From Bugula neritina (Eukaryota > Bryozoa > Gymnolaemata > Cheilostomatida > Bugulidae): a DNA stretch of 64,000 nt. The stretch is from the NCBI GenBank assembly GCA_964035545.1, contig OZ037765.1, positions 15,680,698 through 15,744,697 on the forward strand, in the 5' to 3' direction. The notes beneath the pieces are model-generated. The model saw nothing but the letters and a program-made list of their open reading frames with translations. It did no database searches and was not told where the DNA came from. The position numbers and the translations under genes were made by a program. This document shows, piece by piece, positions 1 to 12,479 of the stretch (positions within the stretch are counted from its first letter, which is position 1; every line of letters begins with the position of its first letter).

Positions 1-3000
1 CTAGACAATCAGGATTTCTGAGTTTAGCTGCCATTGAGATTCCAGAAAGAAGGCCACCACCACCACAACAGGTTACTATTATCTCTGTGTTGGGGTTATC
101 ATCAAAAATTTCTTGTGCTATGCTAAAAATATGTTGTTGTGGGCATAATATAAGTTGTTGAATCCAAAGATTTGTAAGTTTATGTGTTATGGTAACTGCA
201 TATTCAACTTCACCACCTAATCAGAAAATTGCATTCTACTATACAAGAGAGCAAGTGTCCCAAGAATGCTTCATGTGAAGTTGAATGATTTCTAATATGG
301 ACAACTTGTTGCTTTAAGGTACTTACAATCTTGCATATAATTATTTGCACTACCACTTATAACAAGGTGGATTGCGTATAAGTGAAAAGTAAAAGTTTTA
401 TTCTGCACTGACTGCACTCGCAGCAACAACTGACTGCTTTACAATCAAGCACGGTCTATTGTCTAATATTGCACTCAAAATCATGACTAATAAAATAAGT
501 GCATTAACCTTTCACATAATGAGTAAAACAAATGTGGACACTTAACCAGGATACAACACCACTCAGTCTCAAATTTTCAACATTTTATAACAAGGATTAG
601 GTTACATATGACAATGGCAAAAAAGTAAGTTGGAAAATAGTAGCAGCAAAGGAATGTTTGCCCCGATTTTAGGTTGATTTTTTATAGTGCGGCAGTTGAT
701 AAATCAGCTATTTTTCTTATGTTAATCAACTAAATTAAATTGGGTCATTCCGTGTCAAATCAACCAAATTTCAGAAAGTCCATTGCCTTTGTGTCTCAGA
801 TTTTGTTCATATTTACACTAAATGGACCTACACATGTCTTGAGTACTATTCTTGAATATTTCTGGCCTGATACAAAAACTTTTTGAGAAATTACTATTTC
901 CATGAACAAAGGTTGAGAAAGATTTTGAGGAAAATTTGCGATTTTTACTTTTAGACCAATTTGTAAACGTCCATATCTCCATTATTTTTCTAGACTGAGC
1001 CTTAAAATTTGGTGTGTGATTTGATAACATCTATCAATTTGCACTAGTAGTAACACATACTGCAGAATACTTGGTGTGCATATATGCTAAGCCATTGAAT
1101 ATTGGAAATTTTTTATGAATTTTGAAAAATTTCGAATATTTGCCACATCACAAAAGGCGTTAATTTTTATTTTGCTTCCATGAATTTTTATCCATAAATA
1201 GTTGATTATGGTGACTTTATACTCTTTACTTTTTGTAATTTTGAAAATAATATTTTCGGAGATATAGACACCCGAAGTGAAGAAAATGTGAAAATTCGCC
1301 CAACTTCACAAGGATGTAACCCGATGTTTGAATACAGTAAAATCTTTCAAACAAGCATTTTCTCTCAGTTTCTACAATTCAAAGGAGTAGAATTATACCA
1401 GGAGAGCCCCAAAAATTAGTCCTTGCAGTAAAGTGAACTATGGGAAAAAAACAGAATCAAGTAGAGGAGGTCATTGCTAAGAAGGTTGCCACAGTTGCAA
1501 GTATAGAGGGAGAGGAATTCCACCCAGAAGCAACAAATGCCTGTATAAAGCCTAATAACCATAAAGATTTGAACATATTAATATGTTCCTTGAATAAAGT
1601 GAAAGTTTCTTTGTGACAAAAGAAGGTCCAGTTATTGACATTGGCACCAGAAAGCTAGACCATTGATAAGACATCTATAGAATTTGAAGTAAACAATTGT
1701 CGTTGTGTTTTAAGTTAGAGAAATAAATATTTATTATAATAGCAGACTGAAAAAATAGCAACGTAAAAAAAGGTTATCTCATGAGTTACAAGTTGCCAGT
1801 ACAAGTGTGAAATGCAAGTCTGGATAAGAAAAAAACTGCTGGGTCTTTACAGTCGTAAAAAAGTTAGCTTTTGTGTATTAGCTATAATGAAAATGGAAAA
1901 GCATAATATAGCTGAGATGACATGTGAAAAGCTATCATGTATTAGGAAAAAGCTTTCCCAGCTTATGTAAAAACCCAACAATTACCTTGCACAGCAAGCC
2001 AGAAGACTGCAAAAGGAGTTCTGTCTGAACCAGATACTAAAGTTGGAAGACCATTGTTTCCAGTTATAAAAAAGAGAGTTGTAAATTTTTTTTAGGATGA
2101 TGAACATTAGACATGGCATGAGGCCAATTACTTGATTCTTTAACCAGTACTGACCAAATTAGGGCGAGGTTAGGGCCATTCTGCTATATTTAGGCACATC
2201 TGTTTCAAAAGCCACAATTATTTCCGGCATGTATTAAACACCTTCATCGAATTAATTAGGCCTATTGTGTTCAGGGCCATGGTGTTATATTTGGGCATGT
2301 TTTTTAAGCCACCCTTGCTTCAGTTACTTAATGTACTTGATTCCAGCAAGATTTCGGCTGCTTCACACCATTCACTCACAGAAATAACAATTGCTACCTG
2401 AAACTTAATGGGAATATAATATAATGTCAATCGGCAGAATTTGTCTTACGATATTACACACAAATCAGACTTTATTGTAATCGTCAGTAGATTTGACATA
2501 TATAGGAAACATATATGTATCTACTTGATATTTTGAACAATATGAATAATAAAAAATGTATGATCCCAATATATTATATTGAAAAATTGCATTTTGCCGA
2601 TTTTCGTACGCATACCATTTTTCCGTGTGATTTACTTTAAGTTTGGACAATATAAGGACGTTCAAAGTTATGAATCTACAAAATAAACTAAATGACGTTA
2701 CAGAAAATGCTTGTTTGAAAGATTTTACTGTATTCAAACATCGGGTTACATCCTTGTGAAGTTATGCGAATTTTCACATTTTCTTAACTTTGGTTGTTTA
2801 TATCTCGGAAAATATTATTTTCAAAATTACAAAAATTAAGGAGTATAAAATCACCATAATCACCTATATATGGATAAAAATAGATGAAAGTAAAACAAAA
2901 ACCAACGCCTTTTGTGATGTGGCAAATATTCGAAATTTTTTTCAAAATTCACAAAAATTTGCCAATATTTAGTGGCTTAGCATATATGCACACAAAGTAT

Positions 3001-6000
3001 TTTGCGGCATGTGTTACTACTAGTGCAAATTGATAGGTGTTATCAAATCACACACCAAATTTTAAGGCTCAGTCTAAAAAAATGATTGAGATATGGACGT
3101 TTATAAATTGGTCTAAAAGTAAAAATCACAAATTTTCCTCAAAATTTTTCCCAATCTTTGTTCACAGAAATATTCATTTCTCAAAAAGTTTTTGTGTCAG
3201 GCCAGAAATATTCAATAAAAGTACTCAGGACATGTGTAGGTCCATTTGGTGTAAATATGAACAAAATCTGAGACGCAATAGCGGGGGGGGGGCATTTGTT
3301 GAGTTGACGTGGAATGACCCAATTAGCAGAAGCTTGTTACAACAGAAGGGGTAGAAGTTACAACTACTAAAACTATTGGTAGTAAAATCAGGCTATTTTA
3401 TATTTCATGTTGGAATAGTTACTGTATATAAGGCAACCTTGAGTACAAAACTTTTCTAATACCCGAACCTGAGGTTTTACTTGGTTGAACCTACTTTTCA
3501 AGTTTAAAAACGTGTATTAGAAGTAGAAAAGCAGAAGGGATTTGGATGACTAATTAAATTACTCTTGGCAATATCTTGTTTAGTCTCGATAACCTTTACT
3601 TTAAGTGACTTACACAAATAACCAAATAAAACAAGTTTGAATTTATATATTGGATCAAAACATTACCTGCTGTAGCCATAAAATAAAGTAGGATCATCAA
3701 ATGGATGCAGGAATAGCAGGCCATCTTTTTCATAAGACATCACCCGCTCAGAGAGCAGATTACTAGAAACTGTTTCTACTTTCAATCCTTTATTCTTGCA
3801 AAATCAATAAAAAAGTCCCTATTATATATTATAAAATAATTTTATGAAGCAAAATATGACAACAGAACTGAATATTTAAGATGCCAGTTCATGTTTAAAC
3901 ACTAACAACTTTCATGACCGCATACATGTATAGTCATTAGGCAGCTTTTCTACCATTATAATAAATGTTTATTATTATATAAATAAATATAACATAGTCA
4001 CGTTAATCAGTAATGTGTTGTCAATTTTATTTTAGCAAAATAATTATATCTATACAAGATCTTAAACACTACATTTCCATCATCCGAATTATGCAAACCC
4101 CAAATCCGCAACGAAAATCCATTCAAACGAAAATCCATTTAAACTGTTCCTTCGGAAGAAAATCCCCTTCCCTTAGAAATGGATCATTCCATTAAATCCA
4201 ATGAAATCATTTGTGCCGAAGGCAAAGACCGGCAATAGAGCATGTAAAACTCAGCTAATCAGGGGTGTGTACCAAGTCTCGAATCTAACCCTTATGTGCT
4301 TAGCCTCGCAGTTTCAACTGTAGTCTGACATGCGCATTACAACTTATATAAAATTCTCCAAGTTCAAATTCAAAATGGATGCTTCCGAAAACTAACTGTA
4401 CGAACTTTATTCCATGAACTTTTATGCCATTGCTTAAAACTACTAGTTTTTGTTACTATTATAAAACAGTATCAAAAGCATAGTACAGTCGCTGAGCTGT
4501 AATGGCGGTGCTACACCATATTTATTAATACTATCATATAGTACACCACGCACATATTGTTGGGACATATTACATTGGCATGGAAAGCCAAGTACTGAAC
4601 TATGGACAGATGAGAGATAAAGGTTTATGACATTTATTGGAGACAACTCAATTACATATGACAAAGTATCACAAATATCTTTGACAAATCTATCAACAAC
4701 CATCTACAAGCGATTGAGTGAGTGGGCAGATGGACAATATTTATAACCACATGATGACCCAGTACAACTCAAGGACTTTTAGCATCAGAGAGAGATATAT
4801 ATTCTGGAGCGACATCAAAAGAAAACCAGGGGATATAATTCTTGAACTAGCTGCCAGAATTCAACATGACGCAACAACTTGTAACTTTACTTCTATCCAT
4901 AACACACAAGATGAAGCACTCAAAACAATATTTGTCTGTTTAGTAGGCAATGAAGCTATACTGAAAGCACTCTTCAAACTAAATGATGAAGATCTCACCT
5001 TCACCTGAGCTATTAAAGTTACAGTGGAACGTGAAGAAGCAGCAGAGGTAGCCAAAGAAATTCTACATGTAACTACTGTAAAATTAACGGATATCTTGAA
5101 GTGGTATGCCAGAAGAAAAAGTATAGGAATAACAAGCCATTGAAGATTATGGGAGCCTTAATTATGGTAAACACCATTCCACAACTTCAATTGAGTTTGA
5201 AACTTGAAACTTTTCACAAGTATCAGAGAATCGAGAAATTACTAAATGATATTTTAGCCATATGTATATATCAAATGGCATAACTGGTACATTATAGAGC
5301 AGCAATACAATTGCATTTATAAAAAAATTGAAATTTAAAGTATTACCTTTATATACTGAGATCGAGAAGGTGGAGCAAATTCTGGAAGGACAACAATCCC
5401 TTGCATGTTAAAATTGTAACAGGCTTCTGCAAATGATCTTCCATAGTTTCCAGCTGACATAGTTACCAACTGACGCTCGCCCTCAAGGACATCTCGGGGC
5501 AAAGATTTGAATTGGTTGACTATTCCTCGAATTTTAAAAGAACCTGCATGTTATTATGTATAAATAAAATTATCGCAGACAGAATCAATTGTTTTCTTTT
5601 GTGTTTCACAAAATCTGCCAAGTTCAATATTAAAAGTTATTAGATATAATATTTATAATATTCTAGTAGAGTGCAAAAAGCTTTTTAAAGTGCATCTCAA
5701 AACATGAAAGTGAAACATAAAAGAGGATAAGTTTGAACAATATACAACAAAGCTGAAAATCAAATATATACAGCCTTTATACAAAATTTACACAATAACA
5801 CTTTGGGAAGTTTCAGTGCTCTTAATGTACAGTATACCTCTCTTTCTTGCCGTCAGTTGATACGACTATGACTGTTTTATGGATTCGGCTTAAATTTGGT
5901 TGTAAGTTTATGAATAATCTGCAAGACAGCTATTGATTTTATATAAGCTGTCAAGCTAAAAAATTAAAATTGATTATCATAAATTGGTCAATTTACTTCA

Positions 6001-8587
6001 CACTAAAAGATTTGCTGCGCGTATAGTTTATAGCTGGCGTTAATTTTTAGACTGCAAAAACCTTGTTTTTTGACAGCAGTAGCCTTGATCAGTCAGATTG
6101 GTGAGCAAATTATACCATTAAAGTATCTTTAACTCAAGAGGAGGTAGCTCCGTGAGATCGATCTGACACTCTCATAGAAAAACAATCGATCTGAGCACAT
6201 TTCTCAGATCAATCTCAGTGAGATCGATCTGAAATCGATCCATGGAAAGCCCGTGATTGTGTGAACAGGGGGTCAGCATTGCGTTCAACATAATCACGGG
6301 CTTTCCATGTACCGATCTCAGATCGATCTCAGCAAGATCGATCTGAGTAATGTGCTCAGATCGATTGTTTTTCCATGAGAGTGTCAGATCGATCTCTCGG
6401 AGTTGCCTCCTCTTAGGTGAAGACTACTGTAATAGTATAATTTTTTCACCCACCTGAGTGATAAAAGCTACTGCTGTTGAAAAACAAAATTTTCGTAGTC
6501 TAAAATTTAACGTCAACTATAAACTCTACGCAGTAAAGCTTTTAATATGAAGTAATTTGGCCAATTTAAGATAATTGATTTTAATATTTTAGCTTGACAG
6601 CTTATATGAAATTAATAGCTGTTGTGCAGCTTATTCATAAACTTACGGGACTATTAGGCTTAAAATTACGCAGCAAATAACTAATGACAGTCCATTATAC
6701 TAGTCGTTTAAATTCAATTTAAATGCTTTCACTTTTTGTATCTTCTACCGTCTATAATTTTACATAATTAAGTTTTCTTAATCATTTTACTGAAAGTCAA
6801 AGTTTTGCCACTTGAAAAGGTGGCTATCTTAATTATTAAGTACTTTGCTTAGTAATTAACAATAAGTCATCATTTTTATTAGCAGACAACATTTTAGCGA
6901 GCAGTCATTTTTCTACTTCTCGGATCGATCTTTCGTCTTTCCATGGTCTTATTGCCTTGGGATCGATCTAAGTTCGAGCTCAGAACGACTGAGATCGATC
7001 TTTGACGTCTTTCCATGGATCGATCTCCCTGAGATCGATTTGAGATCGGTACATGGAAAGCCGGTGAATGTGGCTGCAGACTACAGTCGAAACTGAACTG
7101 TGAACCCGTTTTTCCACCTGCTCGAGCATACCTTCAATGCCACATTCTACTTTTTGCTGGTCACACTACAAAAGCTGAACGCCAACTGTCTCTAGCCCCG
7201 CAGTAAACTTTTAACTAATAGGAATACCGTAACTCAGTTTCTGCTGTATCCACAGCAACCACCAATCAAAATTAGCGCAATTTATTGAGATTTGCTCCAT
7301 AATTCAATAAGATTTACTAGTTATTTTTATTCTAATTTACTCACTTCAATTATTTAAAATTATTAGCTTCATTTAATAACATTTACTAACTTTATTCATC
7401 CGCATTCACTAGCATAGAGAACTGGTAAAATTCAGTGAAATTTATCAACTAAATATTTATTTTCATAATTTATTAAGATTTGCATACATAACTTGATCAT
7501 ATTATTAAGTAAAATAATATAGTTATCTTTATAGTATAAGTGTGTAAGTATGTGAACATGATAACATGATGAACCAAGGCATGTGTTCCAACCTATAATT
7601 TGGATCATTTGGATTTTAGTAAGACAGAGCTGACTAGTGTAGCTATATTGTGTACGATGAGCATGTTGTTATTATTCTAAGAGTTGAAAGGTCAACAGCT
7701 CTAAACGAAGTAGTGACAGACAGCAAAACAAATGATTAGAGGGTTTTATAATGACAGCTGTCAGCTTCATAATTGCTCAATAATAAAACTACAAAAATGC
7801 TTTTAAGTTTATTTTTTGGCAAACTTTTCAAGAAAATCTTTTAAAAATTTCTGAAACTGCTAAAATGTGTGTGTATGCCAAAATATTAATCTCAGAAAAA
7901 ACTCGTACTAGCAATATAGCTTTCACACAAACCTTAAATTTCTATTGATTTTATGTGCTTTCTATATATCATTGATACTCCCCCTTGGACAGGTGGGAGA
8001 AGACAACCTCAAAATACAAATGCCCCTAGCGGGACTTGTGAAAAGGGTCTATTAACTGCTGGAACTGTATAATTGGTAAAATTAAAAATAGAAGTTATTT
8101 AGGTATTGTAAACACAGCAACAGTTTAATTCAGGTTTTTTTTAACATGCGCTACTGACCCAGCACTAGCAAAGCTCTACAATACCCTTTTGAGGTAGGTG
8201 CAGTAATGGAGAAATTGAGAAAAATCTGTGTTCTAGATTAGAAATGTAGCATAAGAAGTTATGTTCTCATGAGAATTTCAACCAGCGCCCAAACTAAAAT
8301 TGAAAGATAAAATTAAAGAACTTGGGCTATCTCAATTTCTCCGCTATTGCTCCTAAATGATCTTTTTGGTATGACCTATAAACACTTTAGATTGTAAAAG
8401 AATCTTTTGAAAACATACCAAAGTTCTGCATGTGTTCCATCTTAAGATGTAGACAAGATGGTTTCATTGTTGCAGGTTCTTTAACACAGGCTTTCAGAAT
8501 CTCCCAACAATCAGTCAAAAGAGGTGTCTTCACACACAATGAAGATTCTCCAACAGTTGTTCTAGCATCTTGCAATCGAAACTCCAT
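1..8587 (-). CDS. PLP-dependent threonine/serine dehydratase or racemase-like enzyme (5' part, four exons)
   Basis: Exons in transcript order are 8587-8419, 5543-5347, 3794-3667 and 122-1, and the last runs off the window. All splice sites are GT-AG and the phases agree (1, 0, 2). The protein starts MEFRLQDARTTVGESS. It carries the fold-type II hallmarks: GSFKIRG with the expected PLP-binding lysine, the SAGNYG asparagine loop, a PFDDP segment, and the CCGGGGLLSG tetraglycine phosphate-binding loop. In established serine racemases the residue before GN is serine and in dehydratases it is alanine. Alanine here favours ammonia elimination over racemisation, though that is inference. GYSS replaces the usual GQGT segment. 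The C-terminal part lies outside the window. An AG just upstream of the ATG suggests a 5'UTR intron. The enzyme class is secure; the substrate is not. Confidence 0.88.
738..3324. mobile_element. DNA transposon or derivative with about 630-bp terminal inverted repeats
   Basis: Bases 738-1368 and 2695-3324 are inverted copies of each other. Both outer ends read AATTGGGTCATTCC and both arms share a long matching track to their inner ends. Similar-looking ORFs in the two arms, such as the frame beginning MLSNHTPNFKAQS, are by-products of the duplication and not genes. The 1.3-kb interior has a scrambled plus-strand reading around 2030-2100 with VGRPLFPVIKKRVVNFF. This resembles a segment seen in some uncharacterised invertebrate transposon proteins, so a decayed transposase is possible. 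No clean target duplication could be fixed. The element lies in the last visible intron of the PLP-enzyme gene. Confidence 0.75.
4236..4560. repeat. Fragment of the TAGACCATGTAAA inverted-repeat family
   Basis: The stretch begins AGAGCATGTAAAACTCAGC and continues through a segment with ACTTATATAAA. It then runs into CAGTCGCTGAGCTGTAATGG, matching in order the arm of the large element at 28760-29540 and the ends of the element at 35548-36374. No second end is visible, so this is a truncated copy in an intron of the PLP-enzyme gene. Confidence 0.6.
4718..5170 (+). pseudogene. Retrotransposon gag relic with a broken zinc knuckle
   Basis: The frame from 4718 reads like the capsid part of LTR-retrotransposon Gag, with RKPGDIILELAARIQHDATTCNF followed by EALKTIFVCLVGNEAI and DLTFT. 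An in-frame TGA follows at about 5006, where intact relatives read through (LTFxxAI). A different frame near 5072 then gives CNYC-KING-Y-LEVV-C, a CCHC knuckle whose histidine is tyrosine. The copy therefore has a stop, a frameshift and a lost zinc ligand, and no pol follows. It sits in an intron of the PLP-enzyme gene and is a dead fragment. Confidence 0.6.
5900..6648. repeat. Near-perfect palindrome of about 750 bp (fold-back element) rich in GATCGATC
   Basis: The left arm (5900-6261) and right arm (6289-6648) are inverted copies separated by only about 27 bp. The arm tips share GTAAGTTTATGAATAA and the inner part of each arm carries several GATCGATCTGA units. Both arms end at the centre in CATGGAAAGCCCGTGATT. 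Single-strand DNA or RNA from this locus could fold into a hairpin of about 360 bp. It lies in the first visible intron of the PLP-enzyme gene. Related single-arm copies are at 6894-7071 and 12121-12312. Confidence 0.85.
6894..7071 (+). repeat. GATCGATC-rich dispersed repeat, copy A
   Basis: It starts TTAGCGAGCAGTCATTTTTC and ends CATGGAAAGCCGGTGAATG. The same start, GATCGATC motifs and end recur at 12121-12312, and the end matches the core of the palindrome at 5900-6648. Confidence 0.75.
8203..8356. repeat. Short inverted-repeat element
   Basis: GTGCAGTAATGGAGAAATTG near 8206 is mirrored by TCTCAATTTCTCCGCTATTG ending near 8356, giving a MITE-like unit of about 150 bp in an intron of the PLP-enzyme gene. 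Only the tips match well. Confidence 0.45.
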
Positions 8588-9110
8588 ACTATAGTAACTG
8601 AAATCATGGTTATCGTTTAGATAGAAGAGTCATGTGTAAAGACATCTGTTATTAGATAATCATATGCAAAAGTTACAGAATGGTTTTTAGCACTGTAGAT
8701 AATTTAATCTAGATTTCATGACAAGCTTAGTTTATAAATATGAGGGTTTGGCCAATCTCAGCAAATAGATTAGAGAACCAGTCAGTTACAACACCTGACT
8801 TTTTGTTTGCAGTTTGAATTCAATAAACATTCTTAGTTTTTACATTCTTAGTTTTTAGACAGTCACACTATGCCTACACCTACTTTATAGTACAACTACC
8901 TATAACACCTCAGGCAAATATTTAGATATAAACTTTAGTACATCTGCTATTGTCACTTGCATCAGCTAATCATTAACTACTTACCCATTGAATAAACTGG
9001 GTGGTAATAACAATAGGTAATTTTATACAAAAAACATTCAACACAGAGTTTTTCCAATTCACACATCGCATATATTAGTAATTCAAATTTATAGCATAGT
9101 GTAGTAGTTT
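8588..9110. other. 5' flank of the PLP-enzyme gene
   Basis: No reading frame or RNA gene could be supported. A TTTCAG just 5' of the ATG on the minus strand suggests a spliced 5'UTR, so part of this stretch may be intron and promoter. Confidence 0.4.
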
Positions 9111-9602
9111 TGTGGGTTATAGAATGAAATCAGGCAGAGAACATAACTCCTTGTTATAGAAGAGACAAGAGAGAGAGGTTGCCGTGTGCTTGCAGTACTT
9201 TATTGTAAAGAGAAGTATCCAGTGTGAGCTCCAGTCCGCAAGTGACTGAAACTCTAAAATGCGTGTCCTTTTATACCAGTGGAACAAAGGACTTCTAGAA
9301 CCTTCTACCGACAGCGGGCCGATGTTCGGCAGGGAATGGCGACATTCGTCATGTCGGTAACCGACATTCGGTTTGCCGGCATCCACCTGCCGAACTCGGT
9401 CCAGCTGTCGGTTTACATGAATCAGCAAAAATGAACCCAACCAAGTGTATGCGTATTGTAACTTATAATTGGGGAAAGGGGATTAACTGTTTACTATGCT
9501 AAAGGCTTAACAATAGCCATAGTATTTAAGGTATTAGAAAGTTACGCCACAGACTTAGCTATAACTACAGTATTTAGAAAAATAGCCATAAGTAATGTGT
9601 CA
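9111..9602 (-). repeat. LTR-like repeat, copy 1 (solo LTR candidate)
   Basis: Read on the minus strand this unit has LTR architecture. A TATAAAA box lies at 9275-9269, an AATAAA signal about 65 bp downstream at 9204-9199, and the end is ATAACCCACA. The upstream part is dense in TGTCGG/CCGACA motifs. A second copy with the same order is at 13480-13995. The 5' limit and the target duplication were not resolved. The ORF at 9117-9440 is fortuitous. Confidence 0.65.
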
Positions 9603-9633
9603 AGGGGGATAATTCTTAATATTTACCACAATA

Positions 9634-10940
9634 GACTGTCTCTATCCTAGAAGTGTACCCGTTATCTAGCTATGCCAGAATATTTAAGCATCGCAGGTAG
9701 TTTAAGCACAATATAGAATGCATTTATTAGATTTTAGAAGCTTCATTAAAAGAAAAACTTTACAAGAAGTGATTTCATTCTGTCAGTTTAAAATTAAGGA
9801 ATTCAATTGCCCTTACTAATTAATTAGTGTGTTGGTTTTTATTATTTATTAGTGACTATTGGGGACTATCACAGTCAAACTTCGCTATAAAATGTATTCA
9901 ATCACTTGTACTGATGAGAGTAAACAAATTATTAATGAGAATTTCATCTCAGCTTATCAACCAACTGCAGCATTTGTTGATAACCAGCAAATAATTGCGA
10001 AAATACCTAAAAGTTGTTTCTTCTTCTAAATCTAATATAAAAAATTGTGTTTGTGAAATTTCTTTAACTACTAATTACTCCTATTACCCAGATATTCATA
10101 TATTGGCAGCACAACTGTACTTTGTAGTTTAAATTTTAACTACACAGTCCAACTACAAAAATAGAAAGGTTGAAGATTGCTAGTTAAATCTGACACTACT
10201 TTGAAGAGAAAGCAGGCTACCAAAGGCAAGTGAAATTGATTTATTGCAGCAGTATTGCAACAGTAGTCTCGTGTTAAAATATTACTATTTTGGTAAACAC
10301 TTCTACATCAATTGTTGAAAAGAAGACCTAAACTGTTCTCCAGCAACAAGTCAGTTATTTATTGTAAATTTGAAAGCTTAGCAGCACATTAGAGTCTTTG
10401 AGTTTATGTTACAAATAATTTAATCATGCTTTTATTGCACTGCCATCATAGATTTTATCCTGAATTCAATATTTTTTGGTACAATATGCTAGTGTTGAGC
10501 GTCGACAAGCTCAAGCAGTTGCTATTGATACATCAATAAAATACCATAAATTTTGACTTATTTGTAATTTAGATGAGCACGTTGGAGATACATGCAAACA
10601 GAAAACATATGCAAAGGCCCCCATGTTTACAACTTTCAGAGCCTTCTACTACATTCAGGGACTACTTGCTAAACCACAAAGTATTCGACATTTGGTCTGG
10701 ACACCATGATTTGATCAAAAACTTGCAAGTCAATTCTATCATATTGGGTTGAATCAACTTAAATCATAGGTCCATTTACATTTTGTTTTAACTATGACTT
10801 GACTTGGCTAGCCATTAACTGAGTTTGACTAGCAGTGAATAGAAATAGTAATACTAAATATAACTTTTGTAAGAATAATAAATTGTTGAATAAAATAACA
10901 ATATTGTATTGTTGTAGTTACGCCTCCATCCTTCCTTTTT
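9634..10940. other. Non-coding AT-rich stretch
   Basis: No frame, RNA gene or recognisable repeat could be supported on either strand. Confidence 0.4.
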
Positions 10941-10944
10941 ATAT

Positions 10945-11960
10945 TCTGGCATTGTTTACAGTCCCTGTCAGGTCGTCGGTTCGATCCATCGGCATTGCTG
11001 TGTTTCTTCCCGGTCGATGTTCAATTTGGTAAGAAAACTTGGCAAGGATTTCAAGCCAATATTCGACCAGACTAGAGGGCTTAGCCGATCAGCACAGTCA
11101 TATCTGTTACGCGTGGTCGATTCACAACCGGAACGTTCTCTCTATAGATATGGCCTGAAGTGCTTGACCACCTTAATTACTGCCAAGATTTCCCTCCTGG
11201 TGGTGCAGTATTTTTTCTCAGTGGCCAAAAGGGCTTTGCTCTAGTAAGTGACAGTCACTTCGCAACCATCTTGGACCTGCAACACTACTGCTCCCACATT
11301 TTGGTCAGTGGCGTCGCTATCCAGGATGTACTCCTTTGTTGGATCGAGGTATGCAAAGATAGGTGCTTCCATCAAGCTATCCTTGAGGTGGCCGAATGCC
11401 ACTGCCACTGGACCCTTTTGGCTGTAAAATTATTCAATGCCTGCACCACCTGAGTCAACTGTTCCACTGTGGTTGCATGCTCCTGCAGAGGTGTCTTGGG
11501 CTCACGCCTCAGCCCCTGCAGGCAAACCCTGGCATCTGAGGCTGTGATCCCAAACCAGGCTTACAGCGCACCGTAGATGCTGTCGATGTCACTTCCTACC
11601 TCGTAGCATTTGGCCTGTTCCATCACACAATCACTTGTGTGGGAGTGCCACGTAAGGGGCCATTCAGAGATTGGCCGCCACATCACTAAGCTCTGCTATA
11701 AGTTGCTCCATGTCCTCTCCGCTAAAGACTGGAGCCTTTAGACAGTACATGTCTACAGGTGGTGCCTGGGTGGCTGGCCTATGCAGAGGGTCAGACGAGA
11801 GCCTCGAGCATAAGCTGCTCCTCTGCTGCTGGAGCACCAACCCATTTGCCGTCTCCTGCGACACATCTACTTTCAAAGAGATTGCCTTTAGGAGAGCTCA
11901 GCTCCTACAATCCCACCGCTGCCACCACTGTTGCAGTTTTACGGCACAAGAGTATTGTAT
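10945..11960 (-). pseudogene. Internally deleted Gypsy-type copy: gag joined to RNase H
   Basis: On the minus strand, a Gag segment with LKAPVFSGEDMEQLIAELSD (from about 11800) continues to LRREPKTPLQEH and VVQAL (to about 11440). It then passes directly into the RT/RNase H junction with AFGHLKDSLMEAPIFAYLDP. Next come LDSDATD (first RNase H aspartate) and TRREILAVIKVVKHFRPYL. Protease and most of RT are missing, so this is a deletion derivative. Stops follow, including TAG after VTVTY. The region is distinctly more GC-rich than its flanks. Its Gag belongs to the same type as the element at 20155-22260. Confidence 0.75.
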
Positions 11961-12120
11961 GATTATAAAACCACCAAGGCAGTTCATAAGAACCTAATGC
12001 CCAGAACATAGGAATTCTTCGTGGTATCGGGAGAAGAGAGAATAATTGCAAGTCAGTAATCTGTATTAAAAGCTTGGCAATTACAGAGTTCAGGCCTGAC
12101 TCTTTACAAGTAGTGTAATT

Positions 12121-12312
12121 TTAGCGAGCATTCTTTTCCTACTTCTCAGATCAATCTGGTGTCTTTTCGTGGTCTTCTTGCCTTGAGATCAATCCGAGTT
12201 CGATCTGCACAAACCGACCAGCTCGGATCGACTGAGAGCGATTTTTGATGTCTTTCCACGGATCGACCTCGCTAAGATCGATCTGAGATCGATCCATGGA
12301 AAGCCTGTGATT
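12121..12312 (+). repeat. GATCGATC-rich dispersed repeat, copy B
   Basis: It begins TTAGCGAGCATTCTTTTCC and ends CATGGAAAGCCTGTGATTG, colinear with copy A at 6894-7071. Confidence 0.75.
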
Positions 12313-12479
12313 GCTGGTCTCTCATCCAGTTTACAAAATATCCCTTGCTCACGCAATATGCCTATGGGTTGTTAAACATCTTAAGAAACTCCCATTTTCA
12401 TTTTGTTACTCTTTTTCAAACTTTACTTTTATTGGGCGTTTTTGATTGGAGTGTTATATCTCTCTTCCTGATCTCATAG

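Noticed and set aside
818-3354. Two similar ORFs on opposite strands (starting MLSNHTPNFKAQS)
   Set aside because: They are the same terminal-repeat sequence read in both arms of a transposon. There is no start context, domain or splice support.
10965-10995. GGTTCGATCC resembling a tRNA box B
   Set aside because: No box A at tRNA spacing, and the position falls in the degraded RNase H end of a Gypsy copy.
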